Of a DNA stretch of 64,000 nt, positions 17,314 to 26,268 are shown in pieces. How positions within the stretch are numbered: the stretch's first letter is position 1; every line of letters begins with the position of its first letter. The translations under genes and the position numbers were made by a program. The notes beneath the pieces are model-generated. The model did not search any database. It worked only from the letters and a program-made list of their open reading frames with translations, and had not been told where the DNA came from. This DNA comes from Amycolatopsis granulosa (lineage in GTDB: Bacteria > Actinomycetota > Actinomycetes > Mycobacteriales > Pseudonocardiaceae): assembly GCF_011758745.1 (NCBI RefSeq), contig NZ_JAANOV010000001.1, positions 5,022,001-5,086,000 on the forward strand, written 5' to 3'.

Positions 17314-17910
17314 TCAGCCCAGGGCCGCGGTCAGCTGGTCCACCCCGGCGGCCATCAGGACGGCGAGATCCGCCCGGGGATCGCGCAGCCACTGCTCGTA
17401 CGCGGCCAGTGCGATCCCGAGCGCGGTGTAGGCGACGGTCTGCGGGGCGAGCGCCGAGGCGGGCACGCCGAGCCGTCCCGCGACGAACTCCGCGATCACC
17501 TGCCGCCAGTCGGCGTAGCGCAGGGTCGAGTGCGCCTGGAGCGCCGGGGTGGTGAGGATCAGCTCCATCCGCTGCCGGTGCCACACCGCTTCGGCGGGGT
17601 CGACGCGGTTGAAGCGGACCAGCGCGTCCCGCAGCACGTCGGGCAGCGGGAGGTCCGGCGGGTAGGCGGCGAGCCGTCGGCGCATCCTGTCCAGCTGGCC
17701 GTCGAAGTCGCCCCACGCGATGTCGTTCTTCGACGGGAAGTAGCGGAAGAACGTGCGCCGCCCGATGCCGGCGGCCTTCGCGATGTCGTCGATCGTGGTG
17801 CGGTCGAAGCCGCGGCTGGCGAACAACGCGAACGCCGCGTGCTCGACCTCCGCCCGCGAGGTGATCGGCTTGCGCCCCGCGCGGGGCGCCGGATCCGCCT
17901 TTTCGGTCAT
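17314..17910 (-). CDS. mftR: MftR, TetR-type mycofactocin regulator
   Basis: 198-residue TetR regulator divergent from mftA. The helix-turn-helix reads Thr-Thr-Ile-Asp-Asp-Ile-Ala-Lys-Ala-Ala-Gly-Ile-Gly-Arg-Arg-Thr-Phe-Phe-Arg-Tyr-Phe, followed by Pro-Ser-Lys-Asn-Asp, typical of mycofactocin-associated MftR. I chose ATG 17910. The GTG at 17928 would have its start codon inside the inverted repeat that looks like the operator. In Mycobacterium smegmatis MftR represses the mft genes and responds to acyl-CoA, as I recall. Confidence 0.9.
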   Translation of the reverse strand: MTEKADPAPRAGRKPITSRAEVEHAAFALFASRGFDRTTIDDIAKAAGIGRRTFFRYFPSKNDIAWGDFDGQLDRMRRRLAAYPPDLPLPDVLRDALVRFNRVDPAEAVWHRQRMELILTTPALQAHSTLRYADWRQVIAEFVAGRLGVPASALAPQTVAYTALGIALAAYEQWLRDPRADLAVLMAAGVDQLTAALG

Positions 17911-17915
17911 CCCTC

Positions 17916-17944
17916 TTCCATTCGGCACTCGGTGCCATTATTGT
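17916..17944 (+). promoter_or_regulatory. Candidate mft promoter with operator in the spacer
   Basis: A TATTGT -10 (17939-17944) with a weak TTCCAT -35 (17916-17921) directs transcription toward mftA, with a leader of about 45 bases. The inverted repeat ggcac-tcg-gtgcc (17924-17936) fills the spacer, a classic place for a repressor. MftR binding here is inferred. Confidence 0.45.
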
Positions 17945-17995
17945 CCGGGAAGCGCGGCCGCACCGCAGCGGCCGGATCGCCGAAGGGAGCATCGC

Positions 17996-18100
17996 ATGTC
18001 CGACGCCGAGAACGCCGCCCCCGCCGTGGAGGACACGCTCGTCGAGGAGGACCTGCTGGTCGAAGAGGTCTCCATCGACGGCATGTGCGGCGTCTACTGA
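17996..18100 (+). CDS. mftA: MftA, mycofactocin precursor peptide
   Basis: 34-residue precursor ending in Ile-Asp-Gly-Met-Cys-Gly-Val-Tyr, the near-invariant MftA core. MftC decarboxylates and cross-links the terminal Val-Tyr, and the modified dipeptide becomes the redox cofactor mycofactocin. The leader part is acidic (several Glu-Glu pairs) and includes the region bound by MftB. A GGGAG ribosome site precedes the ATG by six bases. It is the first gene of the operon. Confidence 0.97.
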   Translation: MSDAENAAPAVEDTLVEEDLLVEEVSIDGMCGVY

Positions 18101-18105
18101 CCGGC

Positions 18106-18369
18106 GTGTTCGATCCGGACCGCGCCTACCGGTGCTCCCCGCGGGTCGCCTTGCGGCCGGAACCCTTCGGGGCGCTCGCCTACGACTTCGGCACCCGGAG
18201 GCTGTCGTTCCTGAAGACGAAGATCCTGGTCGAGGTGGTGCGCACGCTCGGGGACCAGCCCGACGTGCACACCACGCTCGACGCCGCCGGCGTCCCCGCC
18301 GACCAGCGCCCGGCCTACCTCGCGGCGCTGGCGGGACTGGCCGACAACGGCACGATCGAACCGCGCTGA
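18106..18369 (+). CDS. mftB: MftB, precursor-binding chaperone (RRE)
   Basis: 87-residue RiPP-recognition protein that binds the MftA leader and presents it to MftC. It starts with GTG five bases after the mftA stop. The family pattern Tyr-Arg-Cys-Ser-Pro-Arg-Val-Ala-Leu-Arg-Pro-Glu-Pro-Phe-Gly-Ala-Leu-Ala-Tyr is visible at residues about 8-26. Leu-Ser-Phe-Leu-Lys, conserved in MftB, follows. Confidence 0.94.
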   Translation: MFDPDRAYRCSPRVALRPEPFGALAYDFGTRRLSFLKTKILVEVVRTLGDQPDVHTTLDAAGVPADQRPAYLAALAGLADNGTIEPR

Positions 18370-18390
18370 ACCCACCACGAAGGGCGTGCG

Positions 18391-19602
18391 ATGAAGCTCG
18401 TCGAACACTTCAAGCAGGGGCTCACCTCGCCCATCTGCCTGACCTGGGAACTGACCTACGCCTGCAACCTCTCGTGCGTGCACTGCCTGTCCTCGTCGGG
18501 CCGCCGTGACCCGCGGGAGCTGAGCACGGCGGAGTGCAAGGCCGTCATCGACGAGCTGCAGCGCATGCAGGTCTTCTACGTCAACATCGGCGGTGGCGAG
18601 CCGACCGTGCGCGCCGACTTCTGGGAGCTCGTCGAGTACGCGGTGGACCACCAGGTGGGCGTCAAGTTCTCCACCAACGGCGTGAAGCTCACCCCCGAGC
18701 GGGCCCGCTGGCTGGCCGCCAGCGACTACGTGGACGTGCAGATCTCCCTCGACGGCGCCACCGCCGAGGTCAACGACCACGTGCGGGGGCCCGGTTCCTA
18801 CGACACCGCGATCCGGGCGATGCGGAACCTGAGCGACGCCGGTTTCCGCGACTTCAAGCTGTCGGTGGTGATGACCCGCCACAACGTCGGGCAGCTCGAC
18901 GAGTTCAAGGCCATCGCCGACCGCTACGGCGCCCAGTTGCGCATCACGCGGCTGCGCCCGTCCGGCCGCGGCGCCGACACCTGGGACGAGCTCCACCCGA
19001 CCGCCGGGCAGCAGCGGCAGCTCTACGACTGGCTGGTCGCGCACGGCGAGCAGGTCCTCACCGGCGACTCGTTCTTCCACCTCAACGCGCTCGGCTCGGA
19101 CCCGCTGCCCGGTCTCAACCTGTGCGGCGCGGGCCGCGTGGTGTGCCTGATCGACCCGGTCGGCGACGTCTACGCCTGCCCGTTCGCGATCCACGAGGAG
19201 TTCCTGGCCGGCAACGTCCGCGACGCGGGCGGGTTCGCCGGCGTGTGGCGCACCTCGGAGCTGTTCGAGCGCCTGCGTGGTCCGCAGACCGGCGGTGCGT
19301 GCACGTCGTGTTCCGCCTACGACTCCTGCCAGGGCGGGTGCATGGCGGCGAAGTTCTTCACCGGCCTGCCGCTGGACGGGCCGGACCCCGAATGCGTCAA
19401 GGGCCGGGGTGAACTGGCGCTGGCCACCGTGGGCACGCCCGCCCCGCGCTCGCACATCGACCACTCGCACTCCACGACCCGCAAGAGCCGCCGGAGCAGC
19501 AAGGTGTCGGTCAGCATCGGGTTCGGGCCGCCCGAGGGCGGCACGCGGCCGGACCGGGCCTGCGACACCAGCCCGCTCGCGGGGTTCCAGCCGGCGCGAT
19601 GA
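18391..19602 (+). CDS. mftC: MftC, radical SAM mycofactocin maturase
   Basis: 403-residue radical SAM/SPASM enzyme. The cluster motif Cys-Asn-Leu-Ser-Cys-Val-His-Cys lies at about residues 29-36, Gly-Gly-Gly-Glu-Pro follows, and the C-terminal SPASM domain carries about seven Cys residues (about residues 250-345). It performs the oxidative decarboxylation of the terminal Tyr of MftA and then C-C bond formation with Val. A basic, low-complexity tail of about 55 residues follows the SPASM domain. Its stop overlaps the next start (ATGA). Confidence 0.97.
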   Translation: MKLVEHFKQGLTSPICLTWELTYACNLSCVHCLSSSGRRDPRELSTAECKAVIDELQRMQVFYVNIGGGEPTVRADFWELVEYAVDHQVGVKFSTNGVKLTPERARWLAASDYVDVQISLDGATAEVNDHVRGPGSYDTAIRAMRNLSDAGFRDFKLSVVMTRHNVGQLDEFKAIADRYGAQLRITRLRPSGRGADTWDELHPTAGQQRQLYDWLVAHGEQVLTGDSFFHLNALGSDPLPGLNLCGAGRVVCLIDPVGDVYACPFAIHEEFLAGNVRDAGGFAGVWRTSELFERLRGPQTGGACTSCSAYDSCQGGCMAAKFFTGLPLDGPDPECVKGRGELALATVGTPAPRSHIDHSHSTTRKSRRSSKVSVSIGFGPPEGGTRPDRACDTSPLAGFQPAR

Positions 19603-21422
19603 CCGGGCTGACCGGCCCCGTCCGGGTCGGCGGCCGCACCGCCCCGAGCCGGGTCCTCTTCGGCCCGCACGAAACCAACCTGGCCCGCGGCCGGGCGCTC
19701 GCGGACCGGCACGTCGCCTATTACCGGCGGCGCGCCGAGGGTGGCGCCGGGATCGTGGTCACCGAGACCGCCGGCGTGCACGACTCGGACTGGCCCTGCG
19801 AACGCGCACCGCTGGCCGCGGCGTGCGGGCCGGGCTGGCGGTCCGTTGTGGACGCTTGCCGTCCGCACGGGACGTTGGTGGTGGCCTCGCTGGGGCACGC
19901 CGGTGGGCAGGGGAGTTCGGCCTACCACCAGTCGGCGCTGTGGGCGCCGTCGCGGGTGCCGGACCCGGTGAGCCGTGAACTGCCGATGGAGATGGAGGAG
20001 CCGGAGATCACCACGCTGATCGCAGGGTTCCGCGACTCCGCGGCGCTGGCCGCCGAATCCGGAGTGGACGGTGTGGAGATCGACGCCGGGCAGTACTCGC
20101 TGGTGCGGCAGTTCTGTTCCGGCCTGACCAACCACCGGCGCGACGCCTACGGCGACCGCGGACGGCTGCTGCGGGAGGTGCTGGCCGCGGTCCGGGCGGC
20201 CATCGGTGACCGGATCCTCGGGCTGCGCCTGGCGTGCGACGAAGGCGCCCCGTGGGCGGGGATCACCCCGGAACAGGCGGCCGCGCTCGTGCACGACGTG
20301 GCCGGTCTGCTGGACTACCTGGTGCCGGTGCGGGGTTCGGCGTTCGCGGACTCCCGCCCGGATCTGCGGACCGAGCCGGGCTTCAACGCCGGGCTGTGCC
20401 GGAGTCTGGCCGGGTCGGTGACGACGGTGCTGCAGGGCAGTGTGGTCGACCCGGCCCGCGCGGAGCAGGCCCTGGAGTACGCCGGGCTGGTCGAGATGAC
20501 CCGCGCGCTGATCGCCGATCCGGACCTGGTCCGGCAGGTCCGGATCGGCCGCACGCCCCGGCCGTGCGTGCTGTGCAACCAGATGTGCCGGGTGCGGGAT
20601 CCGCGCAACCCGGTCGTCAGCTGCATCGGCGAGCCGCGCAGCGGGCACGAGACGGAGGATCCCCTGGGCGGGCCGGGATCCGGTGCCGTGCTGGTGGCCG
20701 GCGGGGGGCCGGCCGGGCTGGAGGCCGCACGCGTGCTCGCGCTGCGCGGGTTCGATGTGGAGCTGACCGAGCGGGACGACCGGCTCGGCGGCATGGTCCG
20801 GATCGCCGCGCGGGTCGCCGGACGGGAGCGGCTCGGGCGGCTGGTGGACTGGCTGGAGGCCGAGGTCCGGCGGCTGGGCGTGCGGGTCTCGACCGGGGTG
20901 GAGACCCGCGAGCCGGACGGGCGGCCGGTGATCGTCGCGACCGGCAGTACCGCCGGTCCCCGGGACTACGCCGTCGAGGGCGGTGCGGTGCTCGACGTGG
21001 TGACCGTGCTGGCCGGTGCGGCCCTGCCGGACGGGCCGGTCGTGGTGCACGACCCGGTCGGCGACTGGGTCGGCGCCGGGGTCGCGGAGCTGCTGGCGGG
21101 CCGCCGTGCGGTGGCGATCGTCAGCCCGGACCCGGTGATCGCTGCCCGGACGGGCGACCTCGCCGGCGTCAACACCCGGCTGCAGCGGGCCGGGGTGACG
21201 CTGGTGAAGCGGTCCCGCCCGCGGGTGGTGCGGCGGGACCACGTGGTGGCGGAGGACGTGCACACCGGGGCGGTGCGGGAGCTGCCGTGCGCGGTGCTGG
21301 TCCACTGTGGACACCGGTGGCCGGATCCGGCGTTGCCCGGTGTCGCGGTCGGGGACGCGGTGGCGCCGCGGACGATCCACGAGGCCGTCCTGGAGGGCAG
21401 GCGCGCGGCGGTGGCGCTGTGA
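19599..21422 (+). CDS. Mycofactocin-system FadH/OYE-like flavoprotein 1
   Basis: 607-residue three-part oxidoreductase: an N-terminal FMN TIM barrel (about residues 1-320), a 4Fe-4S motif Cys-Val-Leu-Cys-Asn-Gln-Met-Cys with a fourth Cys 12 residues later, then an FAD/NAD(P)-binding part starting at Gly-Gly-Gly-Pro-Ala-Gly. This is the layout of 2,4-dienoyl-CoA reductase. At the position of its catalytic Tyr the sequence Val-Glu-Ile-Asp-Ala-Gly-Gln-Tyr-Ser-Leu-Val-Arg-Gln-Phe has Ser when aligned from the Val-Glu-Ile to the Phe. It overlaps mftC and the next gene. It belongs to a mycofactocin-associated subgroup of unknown substrate. Confidence 0.9.
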   Translation: MTGLTGPVRVGGRTAPSRVLFGPHETNLARGRALADRHVAYYRRRAEGGAGIVVTETAGVHDSDWPCERAPLAAACGPGWRSVVDACRPHGTLVVASLGHAGGQGSSAYHQSALWAPSRVPDPVSRELPMEMEEPEITTLIAGFRDSAALAAESGVDGVEIDAGQYSLVRQFCSGLTNHRRDAYGDRGRLLREVLAAVRAAIGDRILGLRLACDEGAPWAGITPEQAAALVHDVAGLLDYLVPVRGSAFADSRPDLRTEPGFNAGLCRSLAGSVTTVLQGSVVDPARAEQALEYAGLVEMTRALIADPDLVRQVRIGRTPRPCVLCNQMCRVRDPRNPVVSCIGEPRSGHETEDPLGGPGSGAVLVAGGGPAGLEAARVLALRGFDVELTERDDRLGGMVRIAARVAGRERLGRLVDWLEAEVRRLGVRVSTGVETREPDGRPVIVATGSTAGPRDYAVEGGAVLDVVTVLAGAALPDGPVVVHDPVGDWVGAGVAELLAGRRAVAIVSPDPVIAARTGDLAGVNTRLQRAGVTLVKRSRPRVVRRDHVVAEDVHTGAVRELPCAVLVHCGHRWPDPALPGVAVGDAVAPRTIHEAVLEGRRAAVAL

Positions 21423-23350
21423 GCCTGCTGTTCGAACCGCTGCGGCTGGGGCCGGTCGAGGTGCGCAACCGGATCGTGTTCGCCGCGCACCTGACCAACT
21501 ACGCGGCCGGCAACCTGCCCACCGAGCAGCACGCCGCGTACTACGCCGCCCGGGCCGCCGGCGGTGCCGGCCTGATCATCTCCGAGGAGCACGTCGTGCA
21601 CCCCTCGGACTGGCCCTACGAGAAGGTGATCCACGGCTACCGGCCCGAGGTCGTGCCCGGCTACCGGCGGATCACCGGCGCGGTGCACGCGCACGGCGTG
21701 CCGATCTTCGCGCAGCTCAACCACAACGGCGGTCAGGCGTGGTCGCGGTACTCGCGCCGCGTGGTGTGGGCGCCCTCGCCGGTGCCGGATCCGCTGTTCC
21801 GGGAGGTGCCCAAGGCGATGTCGCGCGCGGAGATCGCCGAGGTCGTCGCCGGGTACGGCCGGGTCGCGCGGCACTGCGCCGAGGGTGGGTTCGACGGGGT
21901 GGAGATCCAGTGCTCGCAGTCCTCGCTCGTGCGCGGGTTCCTGGCGCCCGCGACCAACCTGCGGACCGACGACTACGGCGGGCCGCTCGTGAACCGCGCC
22001 CGGATCCTGCGGGAGATCATCGGCACCGTGCGCGCGGCGATCGGGCCGTCGCGGGCGCTGGGCGTGCGGCTCTCCGGTGACGACCTGGTCGAGGGCGGTG
22101 TCACGCTCGGCGAGGCGGTCGAGGTGGCGCGGATGATCGCGCCCGGCGTGGACTACCTGAACACCTCCATCGGCGTCGCGACCGCGACGTTGTACCTGGT
22201 CGAACCGTCGATGGCGGTGCCGCGCGGGTATGCGCTGCCGGTGGCCGGGGCGTTCCGGCGGGCGGTGTCGCTGCCGGTGGTCGGCATCGGGCGGATCAAG
22301 GACCCGGCGGAGGCCGAACACGCACTCGCGGAGGGCCTGTGCGACCTGGTCGGGGTGGTGCGCGGGCAGATCGCGGACCCGGCGTTCGCCGCCAGGGCCC
22401 GCGCGGGCCAGGCGGTGCGGACCTGCCTGTCGTGCAACCAGGAGTGCGCGGGCCGGGTGGGGCTGAACCGGTGGCTGGGCTGCGTGGCGAACCCGCGCGC
22501 CGGGCGGGAGGCGGTGCCGTTGCCCGCGCCGGGACCGCGGCCGAAGCGGGTGCTGGTCGTGGGCGGCGGCCCGGCGGGCCTGCGGGCGGCGGCCACGGCC
22601 GCGCAGCGGGGGCACCAGGTCACGCTGTACGAACGGGCGGCGTCGGCCGGCGGGCAGATCGCGCTGGCGGCCACGGCGCCCGGCCGGGCCGAGCTGGGGG
22701 ACCTGGTGCGCGACCTGACGCGGGAGTGCCGGGCGGAGGGTGCGGACCTGCGGACCGGGGTGGCGGTGACCGCGTCCCGGCTGCTGGCGGAGGCGCCGGA
22801 CGCGGTCGTGCTGGCGACCGGCGCCCGCCCGGTGGTGCCGGAGTGGGCGGCGGGGCTGCCGCGGGTGGTGCACGCGCGGGACGTGCTGGGCGGGGTGTCG
22901 CCCTCGGGCTCGGTGGTGGTGATCGACGAGACCGGTTTCCACCCCGCGACCTCGGTGGCGGAGCTGCTGGCGCGGCGCGGGTGCCGGGTGACGCTGTCGA
23001 CGCCGGGGATGGTCGTGGGACAGGATCTGGGGATCACACTGGACCGGGAGCTGTTCGCGCGGCGGGCGCACGCGCTCGGGGTGACCGAGTCGACGGACGA
23101 AATGGTGCTCGGTGCCGCGGCGGCGGAGGATGGGGGCGTGGTGTTGCGGGTGCTCAGGCACACGACCGGCGAGGTCCGGCAGGTCCACCGCGACTGGGTG
23201 GTGTGCGCGACGCACCAGGCACCGGAGGATTCGCTGTGGCACGCGCTGCGCGACGCGCCCTTCCCGGTCCTGCGGGCGGGTGATTGCCTGGCCCCGCGGC
23301 GCGCGCACGCCGCGGTGGTGGAGGGACACCGGGCGGGGGTGTCGTTGTGA
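21419..23350 (+). CDS. Mycofactocin-system FadH/OYE-like flavoprotein 2
   Basis: 643-residue paralogue of the preceding gene: FMN barrel (about 1-325), Cys-Leu-Ser-Cys-Asn-Gln-Glu-Cys cluster with a fourth Cys downstream, and a dinucleotide-binding part starting at Gly-Gly-Gly-Pro-Ala-Gly. The segment Val-Glu-Ile-Gln-Cys-Ser-Gln-Ser-Ser-Leu-Val-Arg also has Ser in place of the catalytic Tyr of dienoyl-CoA reductase. The GTG start overlaps the upstream stop. The two genes probably arose by tandem duplication and may act together. Confidence 0.9.
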   Translation: MSLLFEPLRLGPVEVRNRIVFAAHLTNYAAGNLPTEQHAAYYAARAAGGAGLIISEEHVVHPSDWPYEKVIHGYRPEVVPGYRRITGAVHAHGVPIFAQLNHNGGQAWSRYSRRVVWAPSPVPDPLFREVPKAMSRAEIAEVVAGYGRVARHCAEGGFDGVEIQCSQSSLVRGFLAPATNLRTDDYGGPLVNRARILREIIGTVRAAIGPSRALGVRLSGDDLVEGGVTLGEAVEVARMIAPGVDYLNTSIGVATATLYLVEPSMAVPRGYALPVAGAFRRAVSLPVVGIGRIKDPAEAEHALAEGLCDLVGVVRGQIADPAFAARARAGQAVRTCLSCNQECAGRVGLNRWLGCVANPRAGREAVPLPAPGPRPKRVLVVGGGPAGLRAAATAAQRGHQVTLYERAASAGGQIALAATAPGRAELGDLVRDLTRECRAEGADLRTGVAVTASRLLAEAPDAVVLATGARPVVPEWAAGLPRVVHARDVLGGVSPSGSVVVIDETGFHPATSVAELLARRGCRVTLSTPGMVVGQDLGITLDRELFARRAHALGVTESTDEMVLGAAAAEDGGVVLRVLRHTTGEVRQVHRDWVVCATHQAPEDSLWHALRDAPFPVLRAGDCLAPRRAHAAVVEGHRAGVSL

Positions 23351-24144
23351 GCGATCAGGTTGCCGGGCGGGTGGCCGTGGTGACCGGGGCGGCCCGGGGC
23401 ATCGGCGCGGCCGTCGTGCACCGGCTCGCGGACGAGGGCTGGCGGGTGGTCGCCGTGGACATCGCGGCGGACCTGCCGGGCCTGGACTACCCGCTCGGGC
23501 GACGCGAGCAGCTCGCCGGGATCGCCGCGAAGTGGCCCGGACAGGTGATCGACGTCGTCGCCGACGTGCGCGACCAGGGGGCGCTCGACGAGGCCGTCCG
23601 CGTCGCCGAGCGCGAGTTCGGCGGGCTGGACGCGGCCGTCGCCGCCGCCGCGGTGATGGCCGGCGGGCGGCCGCTGTGGGAAACGACCGATGCCGAATGG
23701 GAATCGCTGTTCGGTGCCGGGGTGGACGGCGTCTTCCACCTCGCCCGCGCGGCCGTGCCGGCCCTGCTGCGCCGCCCCCAGCCGCGCAGCGGGCGCTTCG
23801 TCGCGCTGGCCTCCGCCGCGGCCCACACCGGGTTGTGGCGGCTGGCCGGCTACAACGCGGCCAAGCACGCCGTCACCGGGCTGGTCCGCGGTCTCGCCAC
23901 GGACCTGCGCGGCACCGGCGTCACCGCGACGGCGGTGTCGCCCGGATCGACCCGCACCCCGATGCTCGCGGCCACCGCCGCGTTGTACGAGCTGGACGAC
24001 GTCGAGGAGTTCGCCCGGCACCAGCTCGCCGAGCGGCTGCTCGAACCCGGGGAGGTGGCGGCCGCGGTGTGCTGGCTGTGCGGGCCCGACGCGAGCGCGA
24101 TCACCGGCACGGTGGTGCACGCGGACGGGGGGTTCACCGCATGA
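23347..24144 (+). CDS. Mycofactocin-coupled short-chain dehydrogenase
   Basis: 265-residue SDR enzyme with the cofactor motif Thr-Gly-Ala-Ala-Arg-Gly-Ile-Gly (about residues 13-20) and the catalytic Tyr-Asn-Ala-Ala-Lys. An insertion of about 25 residues after the second strand (Pro-Gly-Leu-Asp-Tyr to Arg-Arg-Glu-Gln-Leu) resembles mycofactocin-dependent SDRs, which hold NAD tightly and pass electrons to mycofactocin. It starts with GTG overlapping the second flavoprotein. The substrate is unknown. Confidence 0.9.
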   Translation: MSDQVAGRVAVVTGAARGIGAAVVHRLADEGWRVVAVDIAADLPGLDYPLGRREQLAGIAAKWPGQVIDVVADVRDQGALDEAVRVAEREFGGLDAAVAAAAVMAGGRPLWETTDAEWESLFGAGVDGVFHLARAAVPALLRRPQPRSGRFVALASAAAHTGLWRLAGYNAAKHAVTGLVRGLATDLRGTGVTATAVSPGSTRTPMLAATAALYELDDVEEFARHQLAERLLEPGEVAAAVCWLCGPDASAITGTVVHADGGFTA

Positions 24145-25553
24145 CGGTGCTGCGCGTGGATCCCTCGACGAAGGTGGTCGCCGGGGGCCGGGTGCTCGTC
24201 GGCGGTGCGCCGCTGCGGGTCATCACCCTGTCCGCCACGGGCGCCCGGCTGTACGCCGCGTGGGCGGCCGGCGCCGAGGTCGGCGACAAGCCCCACCACC
24301 GGCGGCTCGCCGGGAAACTCGTCCTCGCCGGCCTGGTCCACCCCGGCTACCCCGAGGCCACGCTGACCCCGCGGGACGTCACCGCCGTCGTGCCCGTGCG
24401 CGACCACGCCGACCGGCTCGCCGCGCTCCTGCCGTGCCTGGCCGGGCTCCGCGAGACCCTGGTGATCGACGACGGGTCGGCCGTGCCGGTCCCGCACGCC
24501 GTCGACCGCCACCCGGTGCCGCGCGGCCCCGCCGCGGCCCGCAACACCGGCTGGCGCAAGGTCACCACCGAGCTGGTCGCCTTCCTCGACGCCGACACCC
24601 GGCCCCGGCCGGGCTGGCTCCCGCCGTTGCTCGCGCAGTTCGAGGACCCCGCGGTGGTGGCCGTCGCGCCGCGGGTGCGCAGCACGCCGGGCGACGGGGC
24701 GCTGGCCCGCTACGAACGCGACGGGTCCGCTTTGGACATGGGTCCCGTCCCGGCGCAGGTGCGCCCGCGCGGGCGCATCACCTACCTGCCCACGGCCGCG
24801 CTCGTCGTCCGCACCTCGGCGTTGCGGGCGATCCACGGGTTCGACGAGGACCTGCGCTTCGGCGAGGACGTCGACCTGATCTGGCGGCTGGTGGACGCGG
24901 GCGGATCGGTGCGGTACGAACCGCGGTCGGAGGTGGCGCACGAGCCCCGCACCACCTGGCGGGCCTGGCTGGGGCAGCGCTACAGCTACGGCACCTCGGC
25001 CGCTCCGCTGGCGCGCCGGCACGGCCGGCGAGCGCTCGCCCCGGTCCGGGTGTCCGGCTGGACGGCCCTGGCCTGGCTCGCGCTCGCCACCGGCCGCCCG
25101 ACGGCCGCGGTGGCGATCGCACTCGGCACCGCGGCCCTGTTGCCGCGCAAGCTGGCACCCCTCGGCGTGCCGGCGCGCGAGGCGCTGGGCATCGCCCTGC
25201 GCGGGCACCTCGCGGCCGGGCGCTTCCTCGGCGGTGCGCTCACCGGCGCGTGGGGTCCCGCGGCGGTCCCGCTGCTCGCGTTGTCCCGCCGCGGCCGCCG
25301 CGTCCTCGCGCTGGCCTACGCGCGGCATCTGCTGGACTGGGTGCGCACCCGGCCGGACCTCGACCCGCCCCGCTGGCTGCTGGCGCGCGCCGCCGCCGAC
25401 CTCGCCTACGGCGCCGGGGTGTGGCGCGGGTGCCTGCGCGAGGGCGAACCGGGCCCGCTCGTCCCCGACCTGTCGAACTGGCCGGCCCGCCGGCCGCAGC
25501 GTTCCGCCGCGGTTCCGCCGCGCGGTGCCGCGCCGAACGGGATCCAACCGTGA
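24141..25553 (+). CDS. mftF: MftF, mycofactocin glycosyltransferase
   Basis: 470-residue family-2 glycosyltransferase that adds glucose units to the mycofactocin core. A short N-terminal domain (about 1-85) resembles a PqqD-like/RRE part. The GT2 motifs follow: Val-Ile-Asp-Asp-Gly-Ser, Leu-Asp-Ala-Asp-Thr and Gly-Glu-Asp-Val-Asp-Leu-Ile-Trp-Arg. Hydrophobic segments lie at about residues 310-400. The C-terminus is Pro/Arg-rich. Here mftF precedes mftE, the reverse of the order I recall for mycobacteria. It overlaps its neighbours on both sides. Confidence 0.94.
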   Translation: MTVLRVDPSTKVVAGGRVLVGGAPLRVITLSATGARLYAAWAAGAEVGDKPHHRRLAGKLVLAGLVHPGYPEATLTPRDVTAVVPVRDHADRLAALLPCLAGLRETLVIDDGSAVPVPHAVDRHPVPRGPAAARNTGWRKVTTELVAFLDADTRPRPGWLPPLLAQFEDPAVVAVAPRVRSTPGDGALARYERDGSALDMGPVPAQVRPRGRITYLPTAALVVRTSALRAIHGFDEDLRFGEDVDLIWRLVDAGGSVRYEPRSEVAHEPRTTWRAWLGQRYSYGTSAAPLARRHGRRALAPVRVSGWTALAWLALATGRPTAAVAIALGTAALLPRKLAPLGVPAREALGIALRGHLAAGRFLGGALTGAWGPAAVPLLALSRRGRRVLALAYARHLLDWVRTRPDLDPPRWLLARAAADLAYGAGVWRGCLREGEPGPLVPDLSNWPARRPQRSAAVPPRGAAPNGIQP

Positions 25554-26263
25554 ACCTGGCCGACCTCGCCTGGCCCGAACTGGGGGAGCGCCGTCTCCTG
25601 GTGGTACCGCTGGGCGCCACCGAGCAGCACGGCCCGCACCTGCCGTACACGGTGGACACCGAGATCGCGGTCGAGCTGTGCCGGCGCCTCGGCCGGGTGC
25701 GGCCGGAGATCGTCGTGGCACCCGCGCTGCCGTTCGGATCCAGCGGGGAACACGCGGGTTTTGCGGGCACGCTGTCGATCGGCCAGGAAGCCACCGAACT
25801 CGTCCTGGTCGAGCTGGTGCGCTCCGCGGACGCCTTCGCCGGGGTGCTCCTGGTGTCCGCGCACGGCGGCAACGCGATGCCGGTGCGCCGCGCGGTGCGG
25901 ACACTGCGGGCCGAGGGGCGGAACGTGCGCGCCTGGTCGCCGGACGGCCCCGCCGGTGACACCCACGCCGGGCGGCTGGAGACGTCGGTGATGCTGGCGG
26001 TGCGGCCGGAAGCCGTGCGCATAAACCGTTTCCAGGCCGGGGTGACGCGTCCGCTGTCCGAGCTGATCGGGCGGTTGCGCGGCGAAGGCGTGCGCGGGGT
26101 GAGTCCGAACGGGGTGCTCGGCGACCCCGCCGGGGCGAGCGCGGAAGCGGGGCGCGCCACCCTCGACCGATGGACGGACGGTCTACTTGACGCTGCCGCG
26201 GCGCTGGCCGGAGATGGCATGATAGAGCCGTCGGTGGATGAGACCCCTGTCACAAAGAGGTGA
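25550..26263 (+). CDS. mftE: MftE, creatininase-family peptidase
   Basis: 237-residue creatininase-family metallopeptidase that releases the modified Val-Tyr dipeptide from MftA. The metal-binding motifs Glu-Gln-His-Gly (about residues 25-28), a downstream Asp, and His-Gly-Gly-Asn at about 102-105 are intact. The distal Glu occurs in the Leu-Glu-Thr segment. GTG 25550 overlaps the mftF stop. Confidence 0.95.
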   Translation: MNLADLAWPELGERRLLVVPLGATEQHGPHLPYTVDTEIAVELCRRLGRVRPEIVVAPALPFGSSGEHAGFAGTLSIGQEATELVLVELVRSADAFAGVLLVSAHGGNAMPVRRAVRTLRAEGRNVRAWSPDGPAGDTHAGRLETSVMLAVRPEAVRINRFQAGVTRPLSELIGRLRGEGVRGVSPNGVLGDPAGASAEAGRATLDRWTDGLLDAAAALAGDGMIEPSVDETPVTKR

Positions 26264-26268
26264 TCGGT

